Of a stretch of DNA of 64,000 nucleotides, positions 19,028 to 27,679 are shown piece after piece. The notes beneath the pieces are model-generated. The model worked only from the letters and a program-made list of their open reading frames with translations, searched no databases and was not told the origin of the DNA. Numbering within the stretch: position 1 is the first letter of the stretch; the number at the start of each line of letters is the position of its first letter. Made by a program: the position numbers and the translations under genes. The stretch comes from Bacteroidaceae bacterium. Lineage in GTDB: Bacteria; Bacteroidota; Bacteroidia; Bacteroidales; Bacteroidaceae. The DNA lies in contig JAGCDE010000030.1 in NCBI GenBank assembly GCA_017651315.1, positions 94,360 to 158,359 of the forward strand, in the 5' to 3' direction.

Positions 19028-19282
19028 TTACGCCAATTTTGCGATGTGGGCGCAGAGCTTTGACTTGAGGTTAGCTGCCTTATTCTTGTGGATAAGCTTA
19101 GTCTTGGCAAGCTTGTCAAGAAGCTTCTGTACCTTAGGATAGTTAGCAAGAGCCTCCTCCTTGTCAGTCATTGCACGAAGATTACGGACAGCATTACGCA
19201 TGGTTTTCGCATAGTAACGGTTGTGCAGTCTTCTCTTCTCGCTCTTTCTGATAGCCTTCAGTGCTGATTTGTGGTTTGCCAT
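19028..19282 (-). CDS. rpsT: 30S ribosomal protein S20
   Basis: An 84-residue basic, helical protein starting [18 protein letters not shown], followed by the conserved [15 protein letters not shown] segment and a lysine-rich C-terminal helix with [13 protein letters not shown]. It binds 16S rRNA in the 30S body. The tRNA-Glu gene lies 29 bases upstream on the same strand, so the two are probably transcribed together from the promoter at 19427-19457; a terminator follows. The length is normal for the family. Confidence 0.97.
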   Translation of the reverse strand: MANHKSALKAIRKSEKRRLHNRYYAKTMRNAVRNLRAMTDKEEALANYPKVQKLLDKLAKTKLIHKNKAANLKSKLCAHIAKLA

Positions 19283-19311
19283 TATAAATCAATTATTTAT
19301 TGTTTAATTTG

Positions 19312-19383
19312 TAGCGCGTATGAGAGTCGAACTCATCTTGCAAGAATGAAAATCTTGAGTACTAGCCGATATACGAACGCGCC
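19312..19383 (-). tRNA. tRNA-Glu (anticodon TTC)
   Basis: Minus-strand cloverleaf: acceptor GGCGCGT pairs with ACGCGCT (G-T at the end), anticodon stem CAAGA/TCTTG with loop TTTTCAT giving anticodon TTC, T loop TTCGACT. CCA is not encoded in full (ACA follows). Confidence 0.95.
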
Positions 19384-19426
19384 TTCCTTCCCGGTATGGC
19401 CCGGGTTGCCGCCTATAAAGCGGATG

Positions 19427-19457
19427 CAAAAGTAGCCACATTTTCCCAAACAGCAAA
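19427..19457 (-). promoter_or_regulatory. Promoter of tRNA-Glu and rpsT
   Basis: On the minus strand -33 TTTG (19454-19457) and -7 TACTTTTG (19427-19434) are 19 bases apart, an exact match to the Bacteroidetes vegetative promoter. The tRNA starts about 43 bases downstream of the -7 element. Confidence 0.75.
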
Positions 19458-19517
19458 AAATCTTGGAAAAAATTTTCTATCTTGACCAAAACCAACCGAA
19501 TGTATCAGGAAACTGAT

Positions 19518-19525
19518 TACTTTTG
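19518..19525 (+). promoter_or_regulatory. Candidate -7 element for recO
   Basis: TACTTTTG fits TAnnTTTG on the plus strand, 137 bases before the recO ATG; the -33 element is not clear. Confidence 0.35.
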
Positions 19526-19662
19526 CTCCACGAAAAAACATGGTCTGTTCTCCCTTGGCATGGCAGTCAGATAATAGTTGGTATTCAATTATTACTGAAA
19601 GGCAGAGGAAGCAGAAACAGGCAGCAAACAATTCACGGCAACATTACAAACAGGTTCTGAGA

Positions 19663-20391
19663 ATGTGGCGTTCTGAAAAAGGGATAGTGACCGGAGCCGT
19701 AAGGCACAATGACGGGACATCCGTCGTGAAGGTGTTTACGGAATCACACGGAATGATACCGTTTATCTTCCACCTGTCAAAGACCGGGAAGAAAGCATCA
19801 CGGAATACACTGATCCAACCTCTCACCCAGATAGAGTTCCAGACTGACTATGTCCCTACGGCCACATTCATGCATTTGAAGGAACCTAAGAACGCATTTC
19901 CCTACAGGAGTATCCCCTTCAATGTGACAAAAAGCGCAATCGCTATCTTCATGGGGGAGTTCCTTACCCACGCCCTCGGACAGGAGCAGGCGAACCCCGG
20001 GCTATACAGGTATATTACTGACTCTATCAGCTGGTTAGATGGCGCAGATAGCGGACAATGCGCTAATTTTCACATACTTTTCGTGTTGGGGATAACATCC
20101 CATATCGGTATCTGCCCCAACAAGGACAACTATTCGCCCGGAAGCTGTCTTGACCTGAGGGAAGGGACTTTCACAGCCCTGACTCCTGAACATCAGGAAT
20201 TCTCCGATGCGCAGACCTCATACAAGATCGCCTCACTGATGGAGTGCGGCTTCGATGACATGTCCGGCGTACCGTTAACCGGTACGGAGAGAAGGGCTAT
20301 CCTGAACGACCTTAATCTCTACTTCAGGCTGCATATCCCCCTGTTCCCTCAGCTGAAATCAATCGAAGTCCTACAAGCCATTTTCTGCTGA
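19663..20391 (+). CDS. recO: DNA repair protein RecO
   Basis: A 242-residue protein with the RecO plan: an N-terminal OB fold (about residues 1-80, starting MWRSEKGIVTGAVRHNDGTSVVKVF with the ESHGMIPFI strand) and a helical C-terminal domain. RecO loads RecA on SSB-coated single strands in the RecFOR pathway. The Bacteroidetes form lacks the zinc-binding cysteines in the usual places, and no zinc cluster is obvious here. The start at 19663 is chosen because the upstream extension (to 19540) has no OB-fold character. Its last 21 bases overlap the end of the convergent ftsZ. Confidence 0.85.
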   Translation: MWRSEKGIVTGAVRHNDGTSVVKVFTESHGMIPFIFHLSKTGKKASRNTLIQPLTQIEFQTDYVPTATFMHLKEPKNAFPYRSIPFNVTKSAIAIFMGEFLTHALGQEQANPGLYRYITDSISWLDGADSGQCANFHILFVLGITSHIGICPNKDNYSPGSCLDLREGTFTALTPEHQEFSDAQTSYKIASLMECGFDDMSGVPLTGTERRAILNDLNLYFRLHIPLFPQLKSIEVLQAIFC

Positions 20392-21636
20392 CACATGGTC
20401 AGGACTGCCTGTGGAAGCATCTTTCCTTAACGCCTTTATTGCAGAAAGATCCTCTCTGGTCCTCTGACATGCCGGTGAGGACTCAATCGCGTCTATCAGT
20501 GCGTCATTGTCCAGATCCTCATCGGTAAGTTCGAACAGGCACAGGAATTTCTTGTTGACACCCCCACCGTATATCTTCTGTATTACAGTGTCTGTATTCT
20601 CGTCAGAATCATCTTCCATCAGCGGCACACTCTCCATACCGAATCCGGTGGCAAGGACAGTGATCTTGACTTCATCCTCAAGGGTATCGTCATTGGCCAG
20701 TCCCCATATAACCTCTATGTTCTTATCCTCGAACTTGTCCATGAAATGCCTGATCTCATTCATCTCGTCGAGAATGAGCTGTTTTCCGGGCTTGGAGCTC
20801 TGATATATGTTGAAGAGCAGTTTCTTGGACTTGTAAATGTCATTGTTGTAAAGCAATGGAGAATTGAGAGCCGATTCGAACGCCTTGTTGACACGGCTCT
20901 CGCCTTTAGAGGTACCGGTACTCATGATCGCCACACCTCCGTTGCTGAGAATCTTCTTCACATCCCTGAAGTCAAGGTTGATTATTCCCCGGCATGTAAT
21001 CAGTTCGGCAATACTTTTAGTGGCCGTGGTAAGAGTCTCGTCGGCCCTTTTGAAACCGTCCGACACATTCCAGTCCGGATATATCTCAAGCAGCTTCTCG
21101 TTGCTTATGACAAGCAGGGCATCGACATACTGCGACATCTCCCTGACACCTTTCAAGGCCTGCTTGATTTTGGGCCTCATCTCAAACTTGAAGGGAATTG
21201 TGACAATGCCCACAGTCAGCATTCCCATTTCACGGGCACAGCGTGCTATCACAGGAGCGGCACCGGTTCCTGTACCGCCACCCATGCCCGCTGTTATGAA
21301 AACCATCTTGGTTTCATCCTTGAACTGGGCTTTGATCTCCTCTATGCTCTCTTCGGCAGCCTTACGCGCAACTTCGGGATCATTACCGGCTCCGAGACCG
21401 TTCGTCGTCTGCCGCCCCAACTGGAGTTTAATGGGGATTTCCGAGTTCATCAAAGCCTGCTGATCAGTGTTGGCTATAACGAAAACGACATCATGAATAC
21501 CTTCGCGGTACATGTTCCTGACGGCATTACCGCCTCCACCGCCTACGCCTATAACCTTGATAATCTTCCTGGACTCGGTAGGAAACTCGAAAGGAAGGAC
21601 CTCTGTCTCTTCGAATGCTTTTATCTCTTCGTTCAT
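20371..21636 (-). CDS. ftsZ: Cell division protein FtsZ
   Basis: A 421-residue tubulin-like GTPase that builds the division ring at midcell. The nucleotide-binding region starts IKVIGVGGGGGNAVRNM (residues 27-42) and the tubulin signature GGGTGTG is at 119-125. Other marks: NTDQQAL, MFITAGMGG and the synergy residues in SNEKLLEIYPDWNVSDGF. The C-terminal end (FLCLFELTDEDLDNDALIDAIESSP) resembles the Bacteroidetes FtsZ tail and differs from the proteobacterial conserved C-terminal peptide. It is the last gene of the dcw cluster, 18 bases after ftsA. Its 3' end overlaps recO by 21 bases on the opposite strand. Confidence 0.96.
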   Translation of the reverse strand: MNEEIKAFEETEVLPFEFPTESRKIIKVIGVGGGGGNAVRNMYREGIHDVVFVIANTDQQALMNSEIPIKLQLGRQTTNGLGAGNDPEVARKAAEESIEEIKAQFKDETKMVFITAGMGGGTGTGAAPVIARCAREMGMLTVGIVTIPFKFEMRPKIKQALKGVREMSQYVDALLVISNEKLLEIYPDWNVSDGFKRADETLTTATKSIAELITCRGIINLDFRDVKKILSNGGVAIMSTGTSKGESRVNKAFESALNSPLLYNNDIYKSKKLLFNIYQSSKPGKQLILDEMNEIRHFMDKFEDKNIEVIWGLANDDTLEDEVKITVLATGFGMESVPLMEDDSDENTDTVIQKIYGGGVNKKFLCLFELTDEDLDNDALIDAIESSPACQRTREDLSAIKALRKDASTGSPDHVSAENGL

Positions 21637-21654
21637 AGTTCCGTAGTTTTAAGG

Positions 21655-23100
21655 TTAAGACTTGAAATCCTGATCGCTGTCAAAGAACTTTTCGCCGGTA
21701 TTCAATATGTTGTCGAATATCCTCTTGAAATAATTCTTCCGCTTTTTGCCGCCCGGTTCCTTTACTTCGGTTCCATCGTTGCCGGACGGAACTGTCTTGC
21801 CGCTTTCCGGCGTGTCTGCCCTGAGCAACTGTTCCCTGTCTCTGTCCGCCTGGGCACTCTCTCCATAGGAATTGAATAACGGATTCATTTCCATCTTGTC
21901 AAAATCAGCTGTAGAGACACCTTCTATCTCATCCATTTTAGGTACCTCACAGCAATTCTCCGTTCCTTTGGACATGACGGAAAGCAACGATACCTGCGAA
22001 CCGTCACCCTTCTTCCACAGAGGTTCGTTCCATATAACCCCGCAAGATGGCTCAACCACAAAACGCGGACTCCTGAGATCCGGCATGACGGAATAGAACA
22101 CCTGGTCAAGCTGGCGCAGTTTGGAGCCACCGCCTGTGACTATCAGTCCCGAATAGAGCAGGTCATAATAGCCGGAGGCCTTTATCACGGCAGCCACGTT
22201 CTTGACAATCTCCTCATTACGCGCCTCTATGATATCCCCTATCTCCTTGAGAGTGATATTATGTCCGCCTGCAATAACAGTCTCCTCCATATCCTGGCCT
22301 CCGATCAGAGTGCAGAGTCCGTATGTACACTTCAGTTTCTCCGCCTGTTCCTCGTCAATCTTGAGAACCGCTGCCAGATCCCTTGTAATCAGATTACTGC
22401 CAAGGGGTATTACTCTAAGATAACGAAGAAGGCCGTTTTTATAGACCGAGACAGTGGTGGTGTCGGCACCATAGTCAACAAAAGCGCATCCCTGATGCTT
22501 CTCCTCTTCGGTCAGGATGGCGTCGGCCTCCACTACCGGAGTCACGAAACCATCAAGTATGGTTATGCCCGCCATCGAGAAGCACTGGGCCATATAGTCC
22601 GAAATCTGCTTTTTGAGAAGTATGCTCAGATAATTGCCCGACAGGGAAGTGCAGGCCACACCCATCGGGTCGGTCTCTGTACCCCGTTTATGGTCAACGA
22701 CATACTCCAGGGATTCCTGCATCAGAATCTGGAATCCGGTATGTTCCTTGCTCTCGCACTCCCCGAACATACTGTCAATTATCTCCTGGTTGATTACCGT
22801 TTCAACAGTGAACGACCTCTCAACAGTGTTGATTTCAGAGCGCAGACTCTTGCTGTTGTACCCGATATAGACTTTGGTAATCTTGGCAGACAGCATAGCA
22901 TCCAGACGGCTTATCACCTCCGCTATCGCGTTGGCAGTCTTGTCAAGGTTATAGACTGCACCATGCCTTATGCACGATGACGAAGGCCTGAAGGCGTAAG
23001 CCATTACCTTGAGCGTGCCGTCATAGAGGATCTGTCCGGCTACGCCCGAAATCTTGGACGAGCCAAGTTCAATTGCGACAATCAGTTTTTCGGTTTCCAT
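21655..23100 (-). CDS. ftsA: Cell division protein FtsA
   Basis: A 481-residue actin-like ATPase that links FtsZ to the membrane. N-terminal phosphate loop VAIELGSSKISGVAGQ (residues 9-24), the SHS2/1C domain with YIGYNSKSLRSE, phosphate-2 motif AFVDYGADTTTVSVYKNG, and adenosine motif IVTGGGSKLRQLD. The C-terminal ~100 residues form a charged linker ending in a basic, amphipathic segment (KNYFKRIFDNILN) that is the likely membrane-targeting helix. It starts 6 bases after the ftsQ stop and 18 bases precede ftsZ. Confidence 0.94.
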   Translation of the reverse strand: METEKLIVAIELGSSKISGVAGQILYDGTLKVMAYAFRPSSSCIRHGAVYNLDKTANAIAEVISRLDAMLSAKITKVYIGYNSKSLRSEINTVERSFTVETVINQEIIDSMFGECESKEHTGFQILMQESLEYVVDHKRGTETDPMGVACTSLSGNYLSILLKKQISDYMAQCFSMAGITILDGFVTPVVEADAILTEEEKHQGCAFVDYGADTTTVSVYKNGLLRYLRVIPLGSNLITRDLAAVLKIDEEQAEKLKCTYGLCTLIGGQDMEETVIAGGHNITLKEIGDIIEARNEEIVKNVAAVIKASGYYDLLYSGLIVTGGGSKLRQLDQVFYSVMPDLRSPRFVVEPSCGVIWNEPLWKKGDGSQVSLLSVMSKGTENCCEVPKMDEIEGVSTADFDKMEMNPLFNSYGESAQADRDREQLLRADTPESGKTVPSGNDGTEVKEPGGKKRKNYFKRIFDNILNTGEKFFDSDQDFKS

Positions 23101-23106
23101 ATATTG

Positions 23107-23838
23107 TTATCGTTTCTTGCATACTACCTGATTCTCATAAGCCACACTGACAGAGCTATATTTGTTCCACCCTATCCTGGACAGTCCTGTCTCATAGAAA
23201 GAGTATAGCCTTTCGAGTTTGGTATCCGCATTCTCAGCCGAACCGAGTATCAGAAGATGTCCGCCTACACGCGGGACCAGTTCTATCTGACGGTCCTTGT
23301 TCACATTAATCTGGACTACCTGCGCCCTCCAGAAATCGGAACGGTCAATAGCCAGAACCACCCTTCTCAGGTCATCGGCGGCAAACTTGCGGTCTATATA
23401 CCCTGTAGCCACCGGCAGATGAAGTGACAGCATCCTGTTAGTCAGGATATCACCTTTGCTATCCACATAGTAGTCCTCCCCACTGTTGCTGCGCACCCTG
23501 AGCAGAGGAGTCTTGCCATATACAATTATCTTCACCTTGCCGCCCGAAGTCTTGTAACATTGGGCAGACTCTATCAGCGGATAGTGTGAAAGCATCTCCT
23601 CCATGGCCTTTGTATCGACCGATGCCAACGCCACCCCTTCCGGATCCATGCCTTCAGAGTCGAGCAAGCCAAGGATCATTTCACTGTCAACCAGCGAAAT
23701 GTCCGAGCTGTCCTTCAAAACGATCTCAACCCCTTTGCACAGACGGGTATCCTCATGGCTTCCTGACATGAACATCATGGAGAAAACCAGATAACCTGTC
23801 AGTATCAGAACGGCTGTTATGGAGAGAATCTTCTTCAT
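23107..23838 (-). CDS. ftsQ: Cell division protein FtsQ
   Basis: A 243-residue bitopic membrane protein: a basic N-terminus and one transmembrane segment (ILSITAVLILTGYLVFSMMFM), then a periplasmic POTRA domain (about residues 35-110, with VEIVLKDSSDISLVDSEMI) and a beta domain. It connects early and late divisome proteins. The ATG at 23838 overlaps the preceding stop by one base (TGATG), a coupling arrangement, so I prefer it to the GTG at 23841. Confidence 0.88.
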   Translation of the reverse strand: MKKILSITAVLILTGYLVFSMMFMSGSHEDTRLCKGVEIVLKDSSDISLVDSEMILGLLDSEGMDPEGVALASVDTKAMEEMLSHYPLIESAQCYKTSGGKVKIIVYGKTPLLRVRSNSGEDYYVDSKGDILTNRMLSLHLPVATGYIDRKFAADDLRRVVLAIDRSDFWRAQVVQINVNKDRQIELVPRVGGHLLILGSAENADTKLERLYSFYETGLSRIGWNKYSSVSVAYENQVVCKKR

Positions 23839-26360
23839 CACTTTGTCTCGAGTATTGCGGTTATCCTGTCAGCATAATCCTCCAGGTCGCCCGCTCCGAC
23901 AGTCACAAGCACCTGGATATCGTCCTTCATGGAACGGACAAGTTCCTCCACACGGTCCTTGGCGACAATCCCCTTGCAGACTCCAGGTTTCATATTGTCG
24001 GCTATCAGGCTGCTTGATACGCCAGGCAAAGGTTCCTCGCGTGCGGGATATATTTCAGTGAGCCACACCTCATCGAAAAGCGACAGGCTCTCTGCAAACT
24101 CGTTGTAGAAATCCCTTGTCCTGGAGTAGAGATGCGGCTGGAATATTGCGGTAATCCGGCGGCCATCATACAGTTTCCGGAGTGAAAGCGCACACTGTCT
24201 GAGCTCTGCCGGATGATGCGCATAGTCTGTCAGGAAGACCTTTTCGCCCTTGAGCCTGAAGTCGAATCTGCGGTCACACCCCCTGAAACTCTTCATTGCC
24301 TCACGAATCACCTTGTCTTCGGCACCGCTCAGCTGGGCCAATGCAATCGCGGCCACAGCATTCTCCACATTCACGGGAACAGGCACTCCAAGCTCTATGT
24401 CCGATATACACCCTAACGGTGAAATAAGGTCGAATCTGAGCTCCCCATCCTTTATCTTAATACCGGAAGCATGGAAGTCGCCCTTCTCAACTCCGTATGT
24501 ATAGAGCGACACCCCATCCTGCAGGTCGGGCTTGAATGTCTCCTCAAGCGAGCTGTTCAACACCAATGCGCCACCCGGTTTTATCAGTGAGGTATATTTC
24601 CTGAAACTCTCCACATAATTCCCATAAGTACCGTAAATGTCCAGATGGTCTGCGTCAATGGCCGTAATCACACTCCTCAATGGCCTCAAATGGTGGAAAG
24701 AACGGTCATATTCATCGGCTTCTATGACCACATACCTGCTGGCGGGACTCGTCAGGAGGTTACTGTTGTAGTTCTTGAGGATACCGCCAAGAAAAGCATT
24801 GCAGCCATCTGGCATCCCATGCATAATATGTGCGGTCATGGCCGATGTCGTGGTCTTTCCGTGGGTTCCCGCCACACACAGTCCGTCTAAGCTGCGTGTC
24901 AGCGTCCCGAGGACCTGTGCACGTTTCTGCACGTCAAAACCGTTGCTCCGGAACCACCTGAGTTCCCTGTTGTCCGATGGTTTTATGGCCGGGGTATAGA
25001 CAACGAGTGTCTTTTCCCTCTCCTTGAATCCTTCAGGAATCAGATTCAGGTTATCCTCAAAATGAATCAAGGCCCCTTCGGTCATCAGTTCCGATGTCAG
25101 CTCCGTGGGAGTACGGTCATAGCCTGCTACCGCACATCCGCGCGAAAGGAAATAACGCTCAAGCGCACTCATCCCTATCCCTCCGGCACCTATGAAATAG
25201 ACAGACTTTATATCCTGCAGGTCCACCTTTCCGGTTTTGAAACCTGCCAGGTCAAGCACTTCACGGGCGATAGTCACTGCCGAATCGTCAATTCCAAGTT
25301 TGAGAATATTCTCCCTGAGCGACTTAAGCCTGTCCTTGTCCTTCACCAGATCCACGGCGGCAGGAATCAGTTCCTTTCCGGCATCTGCATCGGCTATATG
25401 GACTGCGGCATTCTTGTCGGCAAGTGCCATGGCGTTCCTGGTCTGATGGTCCTCAGCCACATTAGGTGAGGGCACCAGTATCACCGCCTTGCCCAACAGA
25501 CAGAGTTCAGAGATGGTTCCTGCACCGGCACGTGAAATCACCAGGTCTGCGGCAGCATACGCCACATCCATGTCCTGGACGAAATCCGTCGGAAACAGGT
25601 TGCGGACAGGAACCGTACCGGACAGCCGCTTCTTCATCTCGTCGAAATAGTACTTGCCTGTCTGCCAAACGAACTGGATATCATCTGACATGCGTATCAG
25701 TTCCAGATTGCCCATAACGCTCTCGTTCAAAGAGCGCGCTCCCAGACTTCCGCCGATAATAAGTATTATCCGCTTGGCGGGATCAAGTCCCATACTGCGT
25801 GCAGCCTGATCCCTGTCTGTCATGTTTTCCGTCAGGCTGGGACGCACGGGATTACCCGTCAGCAGAATCTTGTCCGCAGGAAAGAACCGCTCCATTCCAT
25901 CGTACGCCACACAAATCCTGCGTGCTTTCTTCGCCAGTATCTTGTTAGTTACACCGGCGTATGAGTTCTGTTCCTGGAGCAGGGTGGGCACCCCCATCCT
26001 TCCGGCCATCCTCAAGGTCGGTCCGCTTGCATATCCGCCCACGCCCACAGCAACCATAGGCTTGAACTCCCTTATAATCCTGCGGGCCATCCTCTGGCTG
26101 TGCATTATCTTGAAGAGCACCGATATATTCTTCAGAGGATTCTTCCTGTCAAAACCGCATATAGGCAGTCCTTTTATTTCAAACCCGGCAGCAGGAACAC
26201 GCTGCATCTCCATCCTGCCTTCCGCACCCACAAACAGGATTTCAGCTTCCGGACAGAGAGATTTCACAGCGAGGGCTATCGAAACAGCGGGAAAGATATG
26301 TCCCCCCGTTCCTCCTCCGCTGATAATTATACGCGGTCTCTTATCATTCTCCTTATCCAT
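23838..26360 (-). CDS. murG-murC: MurG-MurC fusion: lipid II synthase plus UDP-MurNAc--L-alanine ligase
   Basis: One continuous 840-residue reading frame. Residues 1-371 are a complete MurG (GGGTGGH at 15-21, GGSLGAR near 203, SRAGAGTISEL near 276), which adds GlcNAc to lipid I at the inner membrane face. Residues about 384-840 are a complete MurC (SVYFIGAGGIGMSAL near 387, ATP-binding GTHGKTTT at 498-505, EADEYDRSF near 547, TDYAHHP), which adds L-alanine to UDP-MurNAc in the cytosol. The roughly 12-residue linker (AGFKTGKVDLQD) has no stop codon, though GTG at residue 379 could start MurC separately. Bacteroidetes normally encode them as adjacent genes. The frame has a 1-base overlap with ftsQ. 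Confidence 0.9.
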   Translation of the reverse strand: MDKENDKRPRIIISGGGTGGHIFPAVSIALAVKSLCPEAEILFVGAEGRMEMQRVPAAGFEIKGLPICGFDRKNPLKNISVLFKIMHSQRMARRIIREFKPMVAVGVGGYASGPTLRMAGRMGVPTLLQEQNSYAGVTNKILAKKARRICVAYDGMERFFPADKILLTGNPVRPSLTENMTDRDQAARSMGLDPAKRIILIIGGSLGARSLNESVMGNLELIRMSDDIQFVWQTGKYYFDEMKKRLSGTVPVRNLFPTDFVQDMDVAYAAADLVISRAGAGTISELCLLGKAVILVPSPNVAEDHQTRNAMALADKNAAVHIADADAGKELIPAAVDLVKDKDRLKSLRENILKLGIDDSAVTIAREVLDLAGFKTGKVDLQDIKSVYFIGAGGIGMSALERYFLSRGCAVAGYDRTPTELTSELMTEGALIHFEDNLNLIPEGFKEREKTLVVYTPAIKPSDNRELRWFRSNGFDVQKRAQVLGTLTRSLDGLCVAGTHGKTTTSAMTAHIMHGMPDGCNAFLGGILKNYNSNLLTSPASRYVVIEADEYDRSFHHLRPLRSVITAIDADHLDIYGTYGNYVESFRKYTSLIKPGGALVLNSSLEETFKPDLQDGVSLYTYGVEKGDFHASGIKIKDGELRFDLISPLGCISDIELGVPVPVNVENAVAAIALAQLSGAEDKVIREAMKSFRGCDRRFDFRLKGEKVFLTDYAHHPAELRQCALSLRKLYDGRRITAIFQPHLYSRTRDFYNEFAESLSLFDEVWLTEIYPAREEPLPGVSSSLIADNMKPGVCKGIVAKDRVEELVRSMKDDIQVLVTVGAGDLEDYADRITAILETK

Positions 26361-26374
26361 TGTCTAATATAGGA

Positions 26375-27664
26375 TTAAATATCATCAACCATTTCATTCC
26401 CCGTATCTCCATCCACCTCTTCCATCCTGACAGGTTCATCGGCAGGCAGATGGTTCTCCTCCGCGGCCTCCCTGTCAAGCGTATTGCTTATGCCAATAAG
26501 CATCCCTATCGAGAAGCTTGCCATAAGTACCGATGTGCCGCCCTTACTGATAAGAGGCAACGGCTGTCCCGTTACCGGAAAAAGCCCTACAGCCACGGAC
26601 ATGTTTATGAAAGCCTGCAACCCCAGCATCATCCCGAGCCCCATGGCGAGGAATGCCGGATACTTGTCGGTACACCTCATGGCAATCTTCCCTATCCTGA
26701 ACAGCAGGACTATATAGACAATAAGGACAAATATGGCACCCACCATACCCAGTTCCTCTATAATGATGGCATATATGAAGTCACAGCTGGCCTCCTGAAG
26801 ATAATCGCGCTCATAGGAATTTCCAGGCCCCTTGCCAAGAAAATGGCTGGATGCTATCGCTATATTGGCATGGGTCTCCTGAGGCTTCTCAGGAGCTGTG
26901 TTCCTCGCATACTCGTAGGCCGTCTCCTTGGATTCAGAGCCTGAGTTAGTAAAATCCAGTATCCTCGCCTGCCAAGTCAGAGCTCTCTCGGGAATGAAAC
27001 GTGAATCACCCAGAGTCTTGGGCGGCACAAGTACCAGGAGCAGCACCGCAGTCAGGCCTATAGCAAACAGCACCCCGGTGAGCCCCAGCATCCTGCGCCA
27101 AGAGATTCCACCCAGAATCATCATTATATAGACCACAGCGCCAAGCAATATGGCTGTGGAAAGGTTCTCCGTGAATATAAGCATACAGAAAGCTCCTGTC
27201 ACCACAAGAATCTTCATGAAGACATTGGACTGGCTCTGCTCATCGTCTGGCTTGAGTTTGGCCAGCAAGGCTGCGACAGTCATCACGGCTGCCACCTTGC
27301 CGAGCTCCGAAGGCTGAAGCTTGAAGAAACCCAGGTCAATCCACCGTTCGGCTCCCGCCGACTGTTTGCTCAGGAATGAGAGGTAAGCCAGAAGAGCCAG
27401 AGAAACAGGCACCAGCAGAACCGGGAACAACTTATACCATCTGTAATGGAGAAGATGAAGCACATACATCACCACTATACCCATACCGAGATGTATCACA
27501 TGCGACAGTATGGGAGTAAGAAAACTGCTCTTACCGAACGTGAGGCGGCTGCTTGCGCTGAACACCTCCACAAGGGATATACTGCAGAGAAGAAGCACTG
27601 ATATCCATATATATATGTCACCCCTGAATAGAGGCCCCTTAATCTTGTCTTTTGCTGGTTCCAT
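26375..27664 (-). CDS. ftsW: Cell division protein FtsW (SEDS glycosyltransferase)
   Basis: A 429-residue polytopic membrane protein with about ten hydrophobic segments and typical SEDS signatures: GAERWIDLGFFKLQPSE near 105 and SHFLGKGPGNS, YLQEASCDFIYAIIIEELGM and the final ATGQPLPLISKGGTS near 365. It polymerises lipid II into septal glycan with the class B penicillin-binding protein encoded in the same cluster. It is 14 bases after murG-murC's upstream neighbour on the operon order (murD first, then ftsW) and precedes the fused gene by 14 bases. An extra acidic C-terminal tail follows the last membrane segment. Confidence 0.93.
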   Translation of the reverse strand: MEPAKDKIKGPLFRGDIYIWISVLLLCSISLVEVFSASSRLTFGKSSFLTPILSHVIHLGMGIVVMYVLHLLHYRWYKLFPVLLVPVSLALLAYLSFLSKQSAGAERWIDLGFFKLQPSELGKVAAVMTVAALLAKLKPDDEQSQSNVFMKILVVTGAFCMLIFTENLSTAILLGAVVYIMMILGGISWRRMLGLTGVLFAIGLTAVLLLVLVPPKTLGDSRFIPERALTWQARILDFTNSGSESKETAYEYARNTAPEKPQETHANIAIASSHFLGKGPGNSYERDYLQEASCDFIYAIIIEELGMVGAIFVLIVYIVLLFRIGKIAMRCTDKYPAFLAMGLGMMLGLQAFINMSVAVGLFPVTGQPLPLISKGGTSVLMASFSIGMLIGISNTLDREAAEENHLPADEPVRMEEVDGDTGNEMVDDI

Positions 27665-27679
27665 AATCCGTTCCTTTCG

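Noticed and set aside
20746-21879. Long open frame on the plus strand (377 codons)
   Set aside because: It lies antisense across ftsZ and ftsA, both strongly supported by motifs; its product has no domain pattern.
25200-25260. Frameshift as explanation of the MurG-MurC joint frame
   Set aside because: Both halves keep their family motifs on either side in the same frame, with a plausible linker; an indel joining two separate genes is possible but nothing in the sequence shows it.
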